This document shows, piece after piece, positions 39,234 to 49,255 of a stretch of 60,226 nt of DNA (position 1 is the first letter of the stretch; every line of letters begins with the position of its first letter). This DNA comes from Chitinophagaceae bacterium (GTDB lineage: Bacteria; Bacteroidota; Bacteroidia; Chitinophagales; Chitinophagaceae): the NCBI GenBank assembly GCA_947380905.1, contig CANCSS010000010.1:1-60226 (forward strand), read 5' to 3'. The notes beneath the pieces were generated by a model. That model made no database searches. It was not told the DNA's origin and saw nothing but the letters and a program-made list of their open reading frames with translations. Both the position numbers and the translations under genes were made by a program.

Positions 39234-39317
39234 GTGACTGCAATATTAAGAAAGCTTAAATTAAATGTAAGCGGAACTTTATACAATTAACAGGTTTTTA
39301 CCTTTTAAAAGACACAA

Positions 39318-40580
39318 TTAAATCAACGTGGTCAAAAAACCCATGGCAATGGTCATTAATACAATCCATTGCGATGCTAGTTTATGCGTATAAATAAGAT
39401 AAGTACTTGCTATAAAAACAATTAAATAACTCATCCAAGTAAAACTAGTTAATGGGTCTATTTCCACTACCATATCTTTAATAAAATAAAGCGTAGCGCC
39501 TAGCATAATACCTACTACTGCTGCGTATATGCCTTCCAATGACCTATAAAAAATAGCATACTTTTTTAAATTTTGCCATATGGGGAAGAAAAATAAAACG
39601 ATAAAAAAGCTGGGTAAAAAAATACCTACGCTTCCAATAAAAGCAGCAATAAATTGCCAAGTAACGCCCTTGTCTTTTAACAACAAAGCACTGGTAAAAC
39701 TAGCTACTGAAAAAACAGGACCAGGCATAGCACGTACAATGCCAGATCCGGTCAAAAATGCTTCCTTAGTAATTTTTAATACGTCTCTTTTGTTTTTTTT
39801 AATGTGTTCTGAATTAGGCCTGGCTACATATTGCTCATACATCATGGGCATAAGTACATCCCCTCCACCAAATACCATGCTTCCAAAACGATAATTGTTC
39901 TCAAATAAATTTAATACTTTTCGATACTGCCAATTTTGTCGCGATGCTTGTTCTGACAAAAAACCAGCAATCATGAAAAGCGAAATAAAAATGACGAGTC
40001 CTCCCCACTTAATCGCCTTAGGTGCTGCTCCATCATTAGGAATTCTTTTTTTACTAAAATTCGTGGCTACCCCAGCTAAAATAATAACCAAGGGAATGGC
40101 CCAAGGTGTTTTAAAACTGATTAGAATTAGTAAACTGCTGCATATAAAAATAACTTTGGTGATGGTGCTATTGATTGATTTTTGATACAACAAAATAGTA
40201 GCGCTGGCAATAAATCCAATGGCCATGGGTTGAAGCAATCTCAAACTTTTGATCTGTTGATTAAAATCAAAATGACTGTATAAAATAGCCGCCAATGCCA
40301 TTAATAGGGTAGCAGGTAAAATCCATACCAATAAGGTTATAAAAGCGAGCGCAGTGCCCCCTCTTTTATGGGCTACCAGAATAATAGTTTGAGTAGAAGA
40401 AGCACCTGGAAGCAATTGACAAAAAGCATTGTATTCCATTAACTCCTCGCTGCTTAAGTCTTTGCGCTTGTCTACAAAACGATATTGCATTAATCCTAAA
40501 TGAGCTTGTGGACCACCGAAAGCAGTCAAGCTGTGTTTGAAAACAGCTGTTAGGAATGGGATATGACGTAATAGTTTCAA
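39318..40580 (-). CDS. chrA: ChrA-type chromate/anion transporter
   Basis: Membrane transporter of the CHR family, bidomain form, 420 residues. Both halves carry the family signature: SLTAFGGPQAHLGLM and YNAFCQLLPGASSTQ in the first, RFGSMVFGGGDVLMPMMYEQ and GIVRAMPGPVFSVASF in the second. About ten hydrophobic helices are visible. Characterised members extrude chromate, but family presence alone does not prove resistance. No chrB regulator is nearby. Confidence 0.9.
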   Translation of the reverse strand: MKLLRHIPFLTAVFKHSLTAFGGPQAHLGLMQYRFVDKRKDLSSEELMEYNAFCQLLPGASSTQTIILVAHKRGGTALAFITLLVWILPATLLMALAAILYSHFDFNQQIKSLRLLQPMAIGFIASATILLYQKSINSTITKVIFICSSLLILISFKTPWAIPLVIILAGVATNFSKKRIPNDGAAPKAIKWGGLVIFISLFMIAGFLSEQASRQNWQYRKVLNLFENNYRFGSMVFGGGDVLMPMMYEQYVARPNSEHIKKNKRDVLKITKEAFLTGSGIVRAMPGPVFSVASFTSALLLKDKGVTWQFIAAFIGSVGIFLPSFFIVLFFFPIWQNLKKYAIFYRSLEGIYAAVVGIMLGATLYFIKDMVVEIDPLTSFTWMSYLIVFIASTYLIYTHKLASQWIVLMTIAMGFLTTLI

Positions 40581-40655
40581 GTAGGCTTGAGTTGATCCCT
40601 AAATTTATTAATTTTTACGCATACCCTGTTTTATTTAAACAAAATAGCCTTTAGC

Positions 40656-40687
40656 TTGTCAAATCTAAACAAGCTGCAATACCTTTG
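40656..40687 (+). promoter_or_regulatory. Bacteroidota promoter of the DUF3089 gene
   Basis: TTG at 40656-40658 and a perfect -7 box TACCTTTG at 40680-40687 are spaced by 21 bases. The predicted transcript would start just before the ATG at 40699, leaving almost no leader. Confidence 0.65.
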
Positions 40688-40698
40688 CATTTGCCAAA

Positions 40699-41769
40699 AT
40701 GAAAAACTTATACTTCATGCGCCACTTTTTACCCTTATTTATACTCGTTGTGATGAGCAGTTGTGCTCAAAGTAATTATGCTAAATTGGAGCCCATCTAT
40801 GAAAAACAGCAGTTGGGTGAATTACCCGATTACAGCAATCTAAATTATTGGTCGGCCCACCCCGATAAAAAAAGTCCATCTGATAGTGTGCCTGCCGCAT
40901 TAAGTAAAAACTACCGCCCTGTTCAGTTGGTAGATGTTTTTTATATACACCCTACTACGTATTTAGATTCTACCAAGCCTTATGGGATGAATGCTTCTTT
41001 TAAGGACATCAAAACCAATATCAGTACCGACTACACTGCCGTCCTCAATCAAGCAAGTATATTTAATGAAGTAGGGCGCATTTATGCACCAAGATATCGT
41101 CAGGCACATATTAAATCCTATAGCCCTGTAGATCAAAAAGATACGGTGATCGCCATTGCCGCTTTTGAATTGGCTTATCAAGATGTAAAAGCTGCTTTTA
41201 CCTATTACATGGCGCATGAAAATAAGGGCAGGCCTATTATCATTGCTTCTCACAGTCAAGGATCTACCCATGCAATACGTTTATTGAAAGAATTTTTTGA
41301 CAATCAACCGCTGGAAAAGAAGTTGGTTGCTGCTTATGTGGTGGGGATGGCGATTGATCCATCCACCTATGTACAATTAAAAGCTTGCGAAAAACCTAAT
41401 TCCACTGGCTGTATTTGCGCTTGGAGAACTTTTCAAGAAGGCTATCTCCCCGACTTTGTAGTGAAAGAAAAATTTAGTTCGATTGTCACCAATCCCATTT
41501 CTTGGAATGCAAAAGACACCATCGTAGATCGTTCATTGAACGAAGGAGCAGTCTTGTATAATTTTAATAAAATAACGACCCATGTAGTTGGTGCCATCAA
41601 TCACGAAGGTGTACTGTGGACTAAAAAACCTCAATTTTTAGGAAGCTTTTTATACACTACCAAGAATTTTCACATCGCAGATTATAATTTTTACTACCTA
41701 AGTGTAAGAAAAAATGTAGCAGAAAGAGTCAATACCTATTTAAGTATCAACAATAATTACACGCATTAA
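40699..41769 (+). CDS. DUF3089 lipoprotein, alpha/beta-hydrolase fold
   Basis: A 356-residue DUF3089 protein, predicted alpha/beta hydrolase. A lipoprotein signal ends VVMSSC (Cys22 from the first ATG). Family motifs are VDVFYIHPTTYLD, the nucleophile elbow IIASHSQGSTHA, and CICAWRTFQEGY. The ATG at 40717 would give an equally good signal peptide, six residues shorter; the promoter position allows both. Function in vivo is unknown. The stop abuts that of recQ on the opposite strand (TAATTA). Confidence 0.87.
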   Translation: MKNLYFMRHFLPLFILVVMSSCAQSNYAKLEPIYEKQQLGELPDYSNLNYWSAHPDKKSPSDSVPAALSKNYRPVQLVDVFYIHPTTYLDSTKPYGMNASFKDIKTNISTDYTAVLNQASIFNEVGRIYAPRYRQAHIKSYSPVDQKDTVIAIAAFELAYQDVKAAFTYYMAHENKGRPIIIASHSQGSTHAIRLLKEFFDNQPLEKKLVAAYVVGMAIDPSTYVQLKACEKPNSTGCICAWRTFQEGYLPDFVVKEKFSSIVTNPISWNAKDTIVDRSLNEGAVLYNFNKITTHVVGAINHEGVLWTKKPQFLGSFLYTTKNFHIADYNFYYLSVRKNVAERVNTYLSINNNYTH

Positions 41770-44025
41770 TTAATTGCCAACAACGCTTAAGAATTTAATG
41801 CGCATAATTTTCAATTGTTCCCAAGAATAATTGTTCTCACTTAATTCTTCTTGCGCTATTTGTAGCGAAGAAGTTTCACAATTTTTAAAATATTCTAAAA
41901 TCTCAGCTTGATCATATTCGTCTAACCATTCATCAATGGCATAATCTAAATTTAATTTAGTACCGCTGGCTGCGATGGTTTCCATTTCTTCTAATAAATT
42001 TTCCAATTTGAGATCTTTGTTTTTTGCAATGGTCTCTAACGGAATTTTTTTATCTACATTTTGGATAATGTAAATTTTATGATTGAATTTATTGGCTACC
42101 GACTTCATTACAAAGTCATCCGGTTTTTCAATATTATTTTCTTCTACATACTTTTCAATCATTTTAACAAAAGGCCTTCCATATTTAATGGCCTTGCCTT
42201 TGCTCACACCTTGGCATCTTTCTAACTCTTCTAAAGTAGTAGGATACAAGGTGGCCATGTCTTGTAAAGAGGTTTCTAAAAAAATAACAAAGGGAGGCAA
42301 TGCAATCTTCTTAGCTTCTGTTTGCCTTAAATCTTTTAACATCTCAAACAACACATCATCGGTTGTAGCTGCTCCTTCAGGACCATCCTGTTCATCATCT
42401 TCGGCATTAGCATCATCAAAAACATTGTTTAAAACAATTTTAAAGCTGGTTGGTTTCTTTAAAAATTTATGGCCCTTGCTGGTTATTTTCAATAGTCCAT
42501 ATTCTTCAATGTCTTTTTCAATCATGGTATCTAACATGGCTTGACGAACCATACTGTTCCAAAACAAACTATCATATTGTTTTCCTATTCCAAATAAAGG
42601 TAATTTTTCATGTCTGTATAAACCTAATTGTGGCGTATACTCGCCTGAGATAACTTGTATTACATAATCGGCTACAAAGCGTTCATTCAATGCTTCTATT
42701 ACTTTCAGCAATTGAACCAATTGCTCTTTGGCTTCTATTTTTTCTTTCGGATGTAAACAGTTATCACAATTGCCGCAATTGGTATCGGCCCAACTTTCAC
42801 CAAAATAATGCAATAAGCTTCTTCTTCTACAAGCACCGCTTTCTGCAAAAGCAACGGTCTCATCAATCAGCTGTGCACCAACTTCTCTTTCATTGAGTGG
42901 CTTGTCTCTTAAAAAGTGTTCCAATTTAGAAACATCTTTATGAGAATAATATAAAATACAATTTCCTTCTAAGCCATCTCTACCAGCACGGCCTGTTTCT
43001 TGGTAGTAATTTTCAATGGACTTGGGAATATTGTAGTGAATTACAAATCTAATATCAGGCTTGTCAATGCCCATTCCAAAAGCAATGGTAGCCACAATTA
43101 CTTGTACATCCTCATTCAAAAACTGATCCTGTCTTTCTGCTCTTAATTTTTGATCCAAGCCAGCATGATACGCCACTGCTTTTATTTTATTGGCCTTTAA
43201 TAAATCAGCCAATTCTTCGGTGGTTTTTCTATTGAGTGTATAAATAATGCCGCTCTTTCCTTTGTGTTGAGAGATGTACCTAACAATATGTTTTACGGTG
43301 ACTTCTTTTTTTACTTTGGGTTGTATTTCATAATACAAGTTGGCTCTATTAAAAGAAGAAATTAAAACTTCAGGATCACGCAAGGCTAAATTTTTGACAA
43401 TATCACTTTGCACTTTGGGCGTTGCAGTAGCAGTAAGTGCAACAATGGGAACAGCTGAATTTATTTCTTCCATCATTTCTTTGAGCCTTCTGTATTCGGG
43501 TCTAAAATCATGACCCCATTCCGAAATACAATGGGCTTCATCCACCGCAAAAAATGAAACTTGTAAGTCACTAAAGAAATCTAAATTTTCTTGTTTGGTC
43601 AATGTTTCAGGAGCTACATACAATAACTTGGTTTTCCCACTTAATAAATCGGCTTTTACTTCTTTGATTTGACCTTTGTTTAAGGAGGAGTTTAAAAAAT
43701 GAGCCACTTCATCATTTTCGCTATAGCCTCTTACCAAGTCAACTTGATTTTTCATTAAAGCAATCAATGGAGAAACGACGATGGCACATCCAGGAAGCAT
43801 TAAAGCAGGCAATTGATAGCATAAACTTTTGCCCCCACCCGTAGGCATAATGACAAAAGTGTCTCTGCCACTTAATAAAGATAAAATGGCTTTTTCCTGG
43901 GTACCTTTAAAAGCTTTAAAACCAAAATATTGCTCCAAAGCACTCAAAATGGCCGCTAAACTAAAGGGGGATTCCTTTTTAGTGGCGGCAGGGGCTTTTT
44001 TTATGGTTTTTTTGGTGGTGGCCAT
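41770..44025 (-). CDS. recQ: ATP-dependent DNA helicase RecQ
   Basis: 3'-5' helicase of the RecF recombination pathway. The 751-residue protein has a Lys/Ala-rich lead (1-20), Walker A MPTGGGKSLCYQ, DEAH box FAVDEAHCISEWGHDFRPEY, helicase domain 2 with YHAGLDQ and GMGIDKPDIRFVIH and YYQETGRAGRDG, the zinc site CRRRSLLHYFGE...CGNCDNC, a winged-helix RQC domain, and an HRDC domain (about 545-625). An extra 120 residues after HRDC are typical of Bacteroidota RecQ. It diverges from kdsD across 169 bases, a neighbourhood I recall as common in the phylum. Confidence 0.96.
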   Translation of the reverse strand: MATTKKTIKKAPAATKKESPFSLAAILSALEQYFGFKAFKGTQEKAILSLLSGRDTFVIMPTGGGKSLCYQLPALMLPGCAIVVSPLIALMKNQVDLVRGYSENDEVAHFLNSSLNKGQIKEVKADLLSGKTKLLYVAPETLTKQENLDFFSDLQVSFFAVDEAHCISEWGHDFRPEYRRLKEMMEEINSAVPIVALTATATPKVQSDIVKNLALRDPEVLISSFNRANLYYEIQPKVKKEVTVKHIVRYISQHKGKSGIIYTLNRKTTEELADLLKANKIKAVAYHAGLDQKLRAERQDQFLNEDVQVIVATIAFGMGIDKPDIRFVIHYNIPKSIENYYQETGRAGRDGLEGNCILYYSHKDVSKLEHFLRDKPLNEREVGAQLIDETVAFAESGACRRRSLLHYFGESWADTNCGNCDNCLHPKEKIEAKEQLVQLLKVIEALNERFVADYVIQVISGEYTPQLGLYRHEKLPLFGIGKQYDSLFWNSMVRQAMLDTMIEKDIEEYGLLKITSKGHKFLKKPTSFKIVLNNVFDDANAEDDEQDGPEGAATTDDVLFEMLKDLRQTEAKKIALPPFVIFLETSLQDMATLYPTTLEELERCQGVSKGKAIKYGRPFVKMIEKYVEENNIEKPDDFVMKSVANKFNHKIYIIQNVDKKIPLETIAKNKDLKLENLLEEMETIAASGTKLNLDYAIDEWLDEYDQAEILEYFKNCETSSLQIAQEELSENNYSWEQLKIMRIKFLSVVGN

Positions 44026-44168
44026 CTGTAATTATCTTAAAATCAGCTGTTTCGGTGTAAGTTGGTATATAAGTTAACAAAAATAATTCACTATTGATTA
44101 AAGTATCCTAAATATTTTTAAAATAACAAAGCTTTTTGAAAAATAGACCATCAATGTCGATGAAACAT

Positions 44169-44176
44169 TAACTTTG
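44169..44176 (+). promoter_or_regulatory. -7 box of kdsD
   Basis: TAACTTTG fits TAnnTTTG exactly. It lies 18 bases before the ATG at 44195, which supports that start over the upstream in-frame ATT/TTG codons near 44174. No -33 TTG is found at 19-22 bases. Confidence 0.55.
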
Positions 44177-44194
44177 CTGCTTCTTATACCGCCT

Positions 44195-45157
44195 ATGGAC
44201 CAAAGAATTATTTCCATTGCCAATAGAACGCTTGAAATAGAAGCGGCTGCTATTAATGAATTACACGCGCATATTGATGCTGCTTTTGTGGAAGTAGTAA
44301 AAGCGGTTTATGCAACCAAAGGAAGATTGGTTATAAGTGGTATTGGCAAAAGTGCCATCATTGCACAAAAAATAGTAGCTACTTTAAACTCTACAGGAAC
44401 TGCTGCACTTTATTTGCATGCTGCAGATGCCATCCATGGAGATTCGGGCATGATTCATCCTGCTGATATCGTTTTAATTATTAGTAAAAGTGGGGAGAGT
44501 CCTGAAATAAAAAATTTAGTACAGCTGATACAACAGTTTGGAAATACATTGGTTGCTATGGTGGGCAATAAAGAAAGTTATTTAGCAAAACAAGCTAACT
44601 GGGTTTTAGATACAACCGTAGCAAAAGAAGCATGCGTTCATAATTTAGCGCCTACTGCCTCTACTACTGCACAAATGGTGATGGGCGATTTATTGGCCAT
44701 GTGTTTAATGGAAATAAAAGAATTTAAAGCAACCGATTTTGCAAAATTTCATCCAGGTGGAAATTTAGGAAAAAGATTAACGCTTACTGCTGGACAAATG
44801 GCGCAAGTAAATCCAAAACCATGGGTAGTCAATACCACTCCCTTAAAAGAAGTCATTGTCACTATTTCAAAAAATAGATTGGGCGCAGCAGTATTGGTTG
44901 ATGACAAAGAAAATGTTTTAGGAATTATTACCGATGGGGATATTCGTCGCATGTTAGAACAACACGCTAGCATACAAGATTTAACAGCTGCTCAAATTGC
45001 CCACTCCTCACCCATCACCATTGGTCCAAATGCCTTGGCTGTAGCCGCTTTGGCATTAATGGAAAAAAACGACATCAGTCAATTAGTGGTTGCTGTAGAT
45101 AAAAAATATATGGGCATGATACATATTCACGATTTAATGAAAGAAGGAATTTTATAA
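44195..45157 (+). CDS. kdsD: Arabinose-5-phosphate isomerase (KpsF/GutQ family)
   Basis: Interconverts ribulose-5-phosphate and arabinose-5-phosphate, the first step to Kdo for lipopolysaccharide. From the ATG at 44195 it is 320 residues: a SIS domain (about 35-170, SGIGKSAIIAQKIVATLNSTGT, HGDSGMI, ISKSGESPEIKNLV) followed by two CBS domains (KNRLGAAVLVD...GIITDGDIRRML and a second to the C-terminus, IHIHDLMKEGIL). The preceding -7 box sits on the longer version's first codons, so the longer frame from 44174 is unlikely. manC follows 12 bases after the stop. Confidence 0.93.
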   Translation: MDQRIISIANRTLEIEAAAINELHAHIDAAFVEVVKAVYATKGRLVISGIGKSAIIAQKIVATLNSTGTAALYLHAADAIHGDSGMIHPADIVLIISKSGESPEIKNLVQLIQQFGNTLVAMVGNKESYLAKQANWVLDTTVAKEACVHNLAPTASTTAQMVMGDLLAMCLMEIKEFKATDFAKFHPGGNLGKRLTLTAGQMAQVNPKPWVVNTTPLKEVIVTISKNRLGAAVLVDDKENVLGIITDGDIRRMLEQHASIQDLTAAQIAHSSPITIGPNALAVAALALMEKNDISQLVVAVDKKYMGMIHIHDLMKEGIL

Positions 45158-45169
45158 ATAAAAGTGCTT

Positions 45170-46255
45170 ATGCAAAATAAACATCATTATGTAGCCATCA
45201 TGGCTGGTGGAATTGGAAGTAGATTTTGGCCCATGAGTAGGACTGCTTTTCCTAAACAATTTTTAGATGTTTTAAATACTGGTAAAACTTTAATTCAATG
45301 GACCTATGAAAGGTATACGAAATTTATACCTGCAGAAAATATTTTCATTGTCACTTCTGAAGAATACGTAGAGATTGTAAAAAATCAATTGCCAGAATTG
45401 CCCGTTCAAAATATTTTAGCAGAGCCAAGCAAAAAAAATACAGCCCCTTGCATTGCTTATATCTCTTTTAAATTAGCTCAAATAGATCCTAAAGCCACTT
45501 TTATAGTAGCCCCTAGCGATCACTTAATATTAGAACAGGAAAATTTTCAAAAAATTGTAGAAAAAGCCCTTGACTTTGTAGCCAATATCAATGCTTTGGC
45601 CACCCTTGGTATTAAACCATCTAATCCCAATACGGGCTACGGATACATTCAGTATGAAGGTTTAGAAGTAAGCAATGGCGTTTATAAAGTCAAAACCTTT
45701 ACAGAAAAACCCACCCATGAAATTGCTGAATCTTTTTTAGCTAGTGGAGATTTTTTATGGAATGCAGGTATTTTTGCTTGGAGAGCAAGTACGATATTAA
45801 AAGCGTTTGAAAAATATCAGCCAGAAATGTTTGAGTTGTTTGATCAAGAAAAGGACAACTTCAATACCATAAATGAAAAGCAGGCCATTGAGAAAATTTA
45901 TCCTCAGTGCACAAATATTTCAATAGACATAGCCATTATGGAAAAAGCGGACAATGTGTATGTATTGCCTTCTGCTTTTGGTTGGAGTGATTTAGGTACT
46001 TGGAACAGCGCTTATGAGAATATGGAAAAAGATTACTTTGGAAATGCTGTAGCATCAGACAATGTGATTGTAATTGATGCCACCAAGTGTATGATTAATG
46101 CGCCTAAAAATAAATTAGTCGTGGTGCAAGGTATTGATGATTTTATCATTGTAGATACCAAGGATGTATTGCTTATTTGCAGTAAAGAAAAAGAACAATC
46201 TATAAAAGAATATGTTGCAGAAGTAAAAAGACACAAAGGCGACAAATACATATAG
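45170..46255 (+). CDS. manC: Mannose-1-phosphate guanylyltransferase
   Basis: Makes GDP-mannose from mannose-1-phosphate and GTP for surface polysaccharides or glycoproteins. The 361-residue enzyme has the nucleotidyltransferase signature AGGIGSRFWPMSRTAFPKQF, and later APSDHLI, GYGYIQYEG, FTEKPTHEIA and LWNAGIFAWRAS. There is no C-terminal phosphomannose-isomerase domain. ATG at 45170 is preferred over GTG at 45164, two codons upstream. It follows kdsD closely and precedes a KAS III gene by 61 bases, all on the plus strand, suggesting a surface-carbohydrate or lipid context. Confidence 0.94.
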   Translation: MQNKHHYVAIMAGGIGSRFWPMSRTAFPKQFLDVLNTGKTLIQWTYERYTKFIPAENIFIVTSEEYVEIVKNQLPELPVQNILAEPSKKNTAPCIAYISFKLAQIDPKATFIVAPSDHLILEQENFQKIVEKALDFVANINALATLGIKPSNPNTGYGYIQYEGLEVSNGVYKVKTFTEKPTHEIAESFLASGDFLWNAGIFAWRASTILKAFEKYQPEMFELFDQEKDNFNTINEKQAIEKIYPQCTNISIDIAIMEKADNVYVLPSAFGWSDLGTWNSAYENMEKDYFGNAVASDNVIVIDATKCMINAPKNKLVVVQGIDDFIIVDTKDVLLICSKEKEQSIKEYVAEVKRHKGDKYI

Positions 46256-46316
46256 ATTCACATTAAATACTTACCTTAGTTTTATAAAAATTACTTAATT
46301 ATAACCAATTCTGTCA

Positions 46317-47381
46317 ATGGCAACAATAATTACTGGAACGGGCAGCTATATTCCTGGAGTTGTAATTTCAAATAACTCTTTTAATGACCATATTTTTTAT
46401 GGAGAAGATGGTGTAAAAATTGCTACGCCTAATGCAGAAATATTTGAAAAATTTAAAGACATCACGGGCATCTATGAAAGAAGATATGCAGAAAAAAATA
46501 TAAATACTTCTGACCTAGCTACCAAAGCTGCTGAACTGGCTATTAAAGATGCAGGCATAGACCCTGAAACCATTGATCAAATTATTGTAGCACATAATTT
46601 TGGAAACGTACTGGCAGGCACGAATCAAGTCGATACCATACCAGCCATCGCTTCTAGGGTAAAAAACTTATTAGGCATTCGCAATCCAAACTGTGTCGCT
46701 TATGATATTTTATTTGGTTGCCCAGGTTGGATTCAAGGGGTTATTCAAGCAGATTCATTTATCAAATCAGGTCTGGCTAAAAGGTGCTTGGTGATTGGAG
46801 CCGAAACTTTAAGTCGCGTAGTAGACCCACACGATAGAGACAGTATGATTTTTAGTGACGGCGCAGGCGCTTGTATTGTTGAAAATTCAACCGATGGTCA
46901 AAGTGGGATATTAGCAAGTAGTGTACAAAGCCATTGTATGGACGAAACTTATTTTCTATACTTAGGCAAGTCTTATCATCCTGAAGGAGAAGAAGCCACT
47001 AGGTATATTAAAATGAAAGGCCGCAAAGTATACGAGTATGCCATTAAAAATGTGCCATTGGCCATGAAAGAATGTATCGAAAAGGCAGGCGTTGATATCC
47101 ACGATGTAAAAAAATTCTTTTTGCATCAAGCCAATGAAAAAATGGACGAAGGTTTTATAAAAGCCTTATTTAAATTGTACGGTATTAAAGAAATTCCTGA
47201 AAATATAATGCCGATGAGCATTCATGATTTAGGCAACAGCTCGGTAGCAACCATTCCAACTTTGTACGACCGTGTAAAACATGGTGAATACAAAGAGCAT
47301 CAATTAAACAAAGGAGATGTGGTGATATTTGCATCTGTTGGAGCCGGAATGAATATCAATGCGATTTGTTATAGAGTGTAA
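46317..47381 (+). CDS. 3-oxoacyl-ACP synthase III family protein
   Basis: A 354-residue thiolase-fold condensing enzyme related to FabH. The catalytic triad is readable as Cys135 (LFGCPGWIQG), His in FFLHQANEKM and Asn in LGNSSVATIPTL. Early residues GTGSYIPGVVISNNSF and the IYERRYAEK segment match the Bacteroidota FabH-like group distinct from the main fabH in the fab cluster. It could start fatty-acid or other acyl chain synthesis; precise substrate is open. It converges with the purF-type gene, 7 bases between stops. Confidence 0.88.
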   Translation: MATIITGTGSYIPGVVISNNSFNDHIFYGEDGVKIATPNAEIFEKFKDITGIYERRYAEKNINTSDLATKAAELAIKDAGIDPETIDQIIVAHNFGNVLAGTNQVDTIPAIASRVKNLLGIRNPNCVAYDILFGCPGWIQGVIQADSFIKSGLAKRCLVIGAETLSRVVDPHDRDSMIFSDGAGACIVENSTDGQSGILASSVQSHCMDETYFLYLGKSYHPEGEEATRYIKMKGRKVYEYAIKNVPLAMKECIEKAGVDIHDVKKFFLHQANEKMDEGFIKALFKLYGIKEIPENIMPMSIHDLGNSSVATIPTLYDRVKHGEYKEHQLNKGDVVIFASVGAGMNINAICYRV

Positions 47382-47388
47382 GTACTCA

Positions 47389-49236
47389 TTAATAGCCTCT
47401 AACGTTTTTACCTTCGATGTAGTTTTTAAAAGCTTTATTACAAACCTTATTGCCACCTGGTGTTGGATAGTTACCGGTAAAATACCAATCACCTGTATTG
47501 GTAGGACAACATTCATGCAAATCTTCAATGGTTTGATAAATCACTTCTACTGGAATTTTAATCCCGTCTGGAGTAATCAATTGTGCAATTTTATCGGAAA
47601 TTTCTTCGGGTGTAAAAGGCTTGTACAATTGACGCACTACGTTTTCGGTATGCAATTCATTGGAAGCTTCTAATTTTTTAATTTTTTCGTAAGCTGCATC
47701 AATCACATCAGTCATCCCCCTTTCATTCAGTAAAACCATCGCCGCTCTAAAGGCAATGAAATCGCCCATCTTACTCATGTCTATGCCATAACAGTCGGGA
47801 TACCTAATTTGAGGAGCAGAAGAAACGACTATAATTTTCTTTGGAGACAATCGAGACAACATTCTGATAATGCTCTCTTTTAAAGTAGTCCCTCTCACGA
47901 TACTATCATCTATAATTACCAAGGTATCTTCGTCTTTTCTAACCGTACCATACGTTATGTCATATACGTGTTGCACCATTTCATTTCTGTTGGTGTCCTC
48001 GGTAATAAAAGTGCGTAATTTTACATCTTTAATCGCAATTTTTTCTTGTCTAATCTTACGATTAATCATGGCTTCCAATTTTTCAGGATCCACTTCATTT
48101 CCCCAACTTAAAATTCTTTCTACTTTAATTTTATTCAAATACTCCTCCATGCCTTTCACTAAGCCATAGAAAGCTACTTCGGCGGTATTGGGTATGTAAG
48201 AGAAAATGGTATTTTTTAAATCGTTGTCGATGCGTTCTAGCACAATCTTACTTAAATGATTCCCTAAGGCGATGCGCTCTCTGTAAATTTTTTCATCACT
48301 GCCTCTTGAAAAATAAATTCTTTCAAAAGAACATGCCCTTCTTTCTTTAGGCGCAATGATTTGTTCAATGCTGTATTTTCCTTCATCATCTATAAGCAAA
48401 GCTTGACCTGGCATGAGTTCAAGCACTTCGTTTTCTGCCACATTAAAAGTAGTTCTAATGGCTGCTCTTTCACTTGCTGCCACAATTACTTCATCATCAA
48501 TATAATAATAAGCAGGTCTGATACCATGGGCGTCTCTCAAAATAAAACTATGCCCATTGCCCACTAAACCACCCACTGTAAAACCACCATCAAATAAAGG
48601 AACTGCTTTTTTAAGCACGTCCGCAATATTCGGTTTATTGGGGTTGATGGTTTCTTCTTTTGTCAAAAAATGATGAATCACTTCCATCATCGCTGCTAAA
48701 TCACTTTCCTTTTCAAAAGGACCAGGATCTAATTGGATATGTTCAAAAAGTTCGTCGGTGTTTACTAAATTGAAATTACCTGCTAAAGCCAAATTTTTTC
48801 CGGGAACCAAGTTGCGCTTGATAAATGGATGGCAAAATTCTACATTGTTTTTACCTTGGGTTCCATAACGCAAATGACCCAATAAAATTTCTCCCATAAA
48901 AGGCAAATGTCCTTTCATGAGGCCTGGATGCTTAGTAATATCAGGTTGGAATTTTTCTAACTCTTGTATTTCTAATCCAATTTTATAAAATAAATCGGCA
49001 ATGGGTTGTTGTGCATTACTGCGTAACCTATATAAAAAAGGATTTCCTGGTTCAATATTTAATTTCAATGTAGCTAAACCTGCCCCATCCTGCCCACGGT
49101 TGTGCTGTTTTTCCATCAAAAGATAAAGCTTGTTTAATCCGTAGGTAACCGACCCTCTTTTTTGAAGATAATAAGAAAGAGGTTTTCTAAGTCGAATGAA
49201 GGCTAGCCCGCACTCGTGTTTGATTTCGTCGCTCAT
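47389..49236 (-). CDS. Long-form amidophosphoribosyltransferase (PurF-type)
   Basis: Class II glutamine amidotransferase fused to a phosphoribosyltransferase, the reaction of the first committed purine step. The glutaminase nucleophile is Cys9 in MSDEIKHECGLAF, implying removal of eight residues. Further motifs are KQHNRGQDGAGLA, LLGHLRYGTQG, LAGNFNLVN, DAHGIRPAYY and the PRPP loop LVIIDDSIVRGTTL. At 615 residues it is over 100 longer than the typical PurF; extra segments are seen around 58-120 and after 520. It is either the main PurF of this organism or a second paralogue. A -7 box lies just upstream. Confidence 0.88.
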   Translation of the reverse strand: MSDEIKHECGLAFIRLRKPLSYYLQKRGSVTYGLNKLYLLMEKQHNRGQDGAGLATLKLNIEPGNPFLYRLRSNAQQPIADLFYKIGLEIQELEKFQPDITKHPGLMKGHLPFMGEILLGHLRYGTQGKNNVEFCHPFIKRNLVPGKNLALAGNFNLVNTDELFEHIQLDPGPFEKESDLAAMMEVIHHFLTKEETINPNKPNIADVLKKAVPLFDGGFTVGGLVGNGHSFILRDAHGIRPAYYYIDDEVIVAASERAAIRTTFNVAENEVLELMPGQALLIDDEGKYSIEQIIAPKERRACSFERIYFSRGSDEKIYRERIALGNHLSKIVLERIDNDLKNTIFSYIPNTAEVAFYGLVKGMEEYLNKIKVERILSWGNEVDPEKLEAMINRKIRQEKIAIKDVKLRTFITEDTNRNEMVQHVYDITYGTVRKDEDTLVIIDDSIVRGTTLKESIIRMLSRLSPKKIIVVSSAPQIRYPDCYGIDMSKMGDFIAFRAAMVLLNERGMTDVIDAAYEKIKKLEASNELHTENVVRQLYKPFTPEEISDKIAQLITPDGIKIPVEVIYQTIEDLHECCPTNTGDWYFTGNYPTPGGNKVCNKAFKNYIEGKNVRGY

Positions 49237-49255
49237 GATGGAGATTAAAGAGCTA

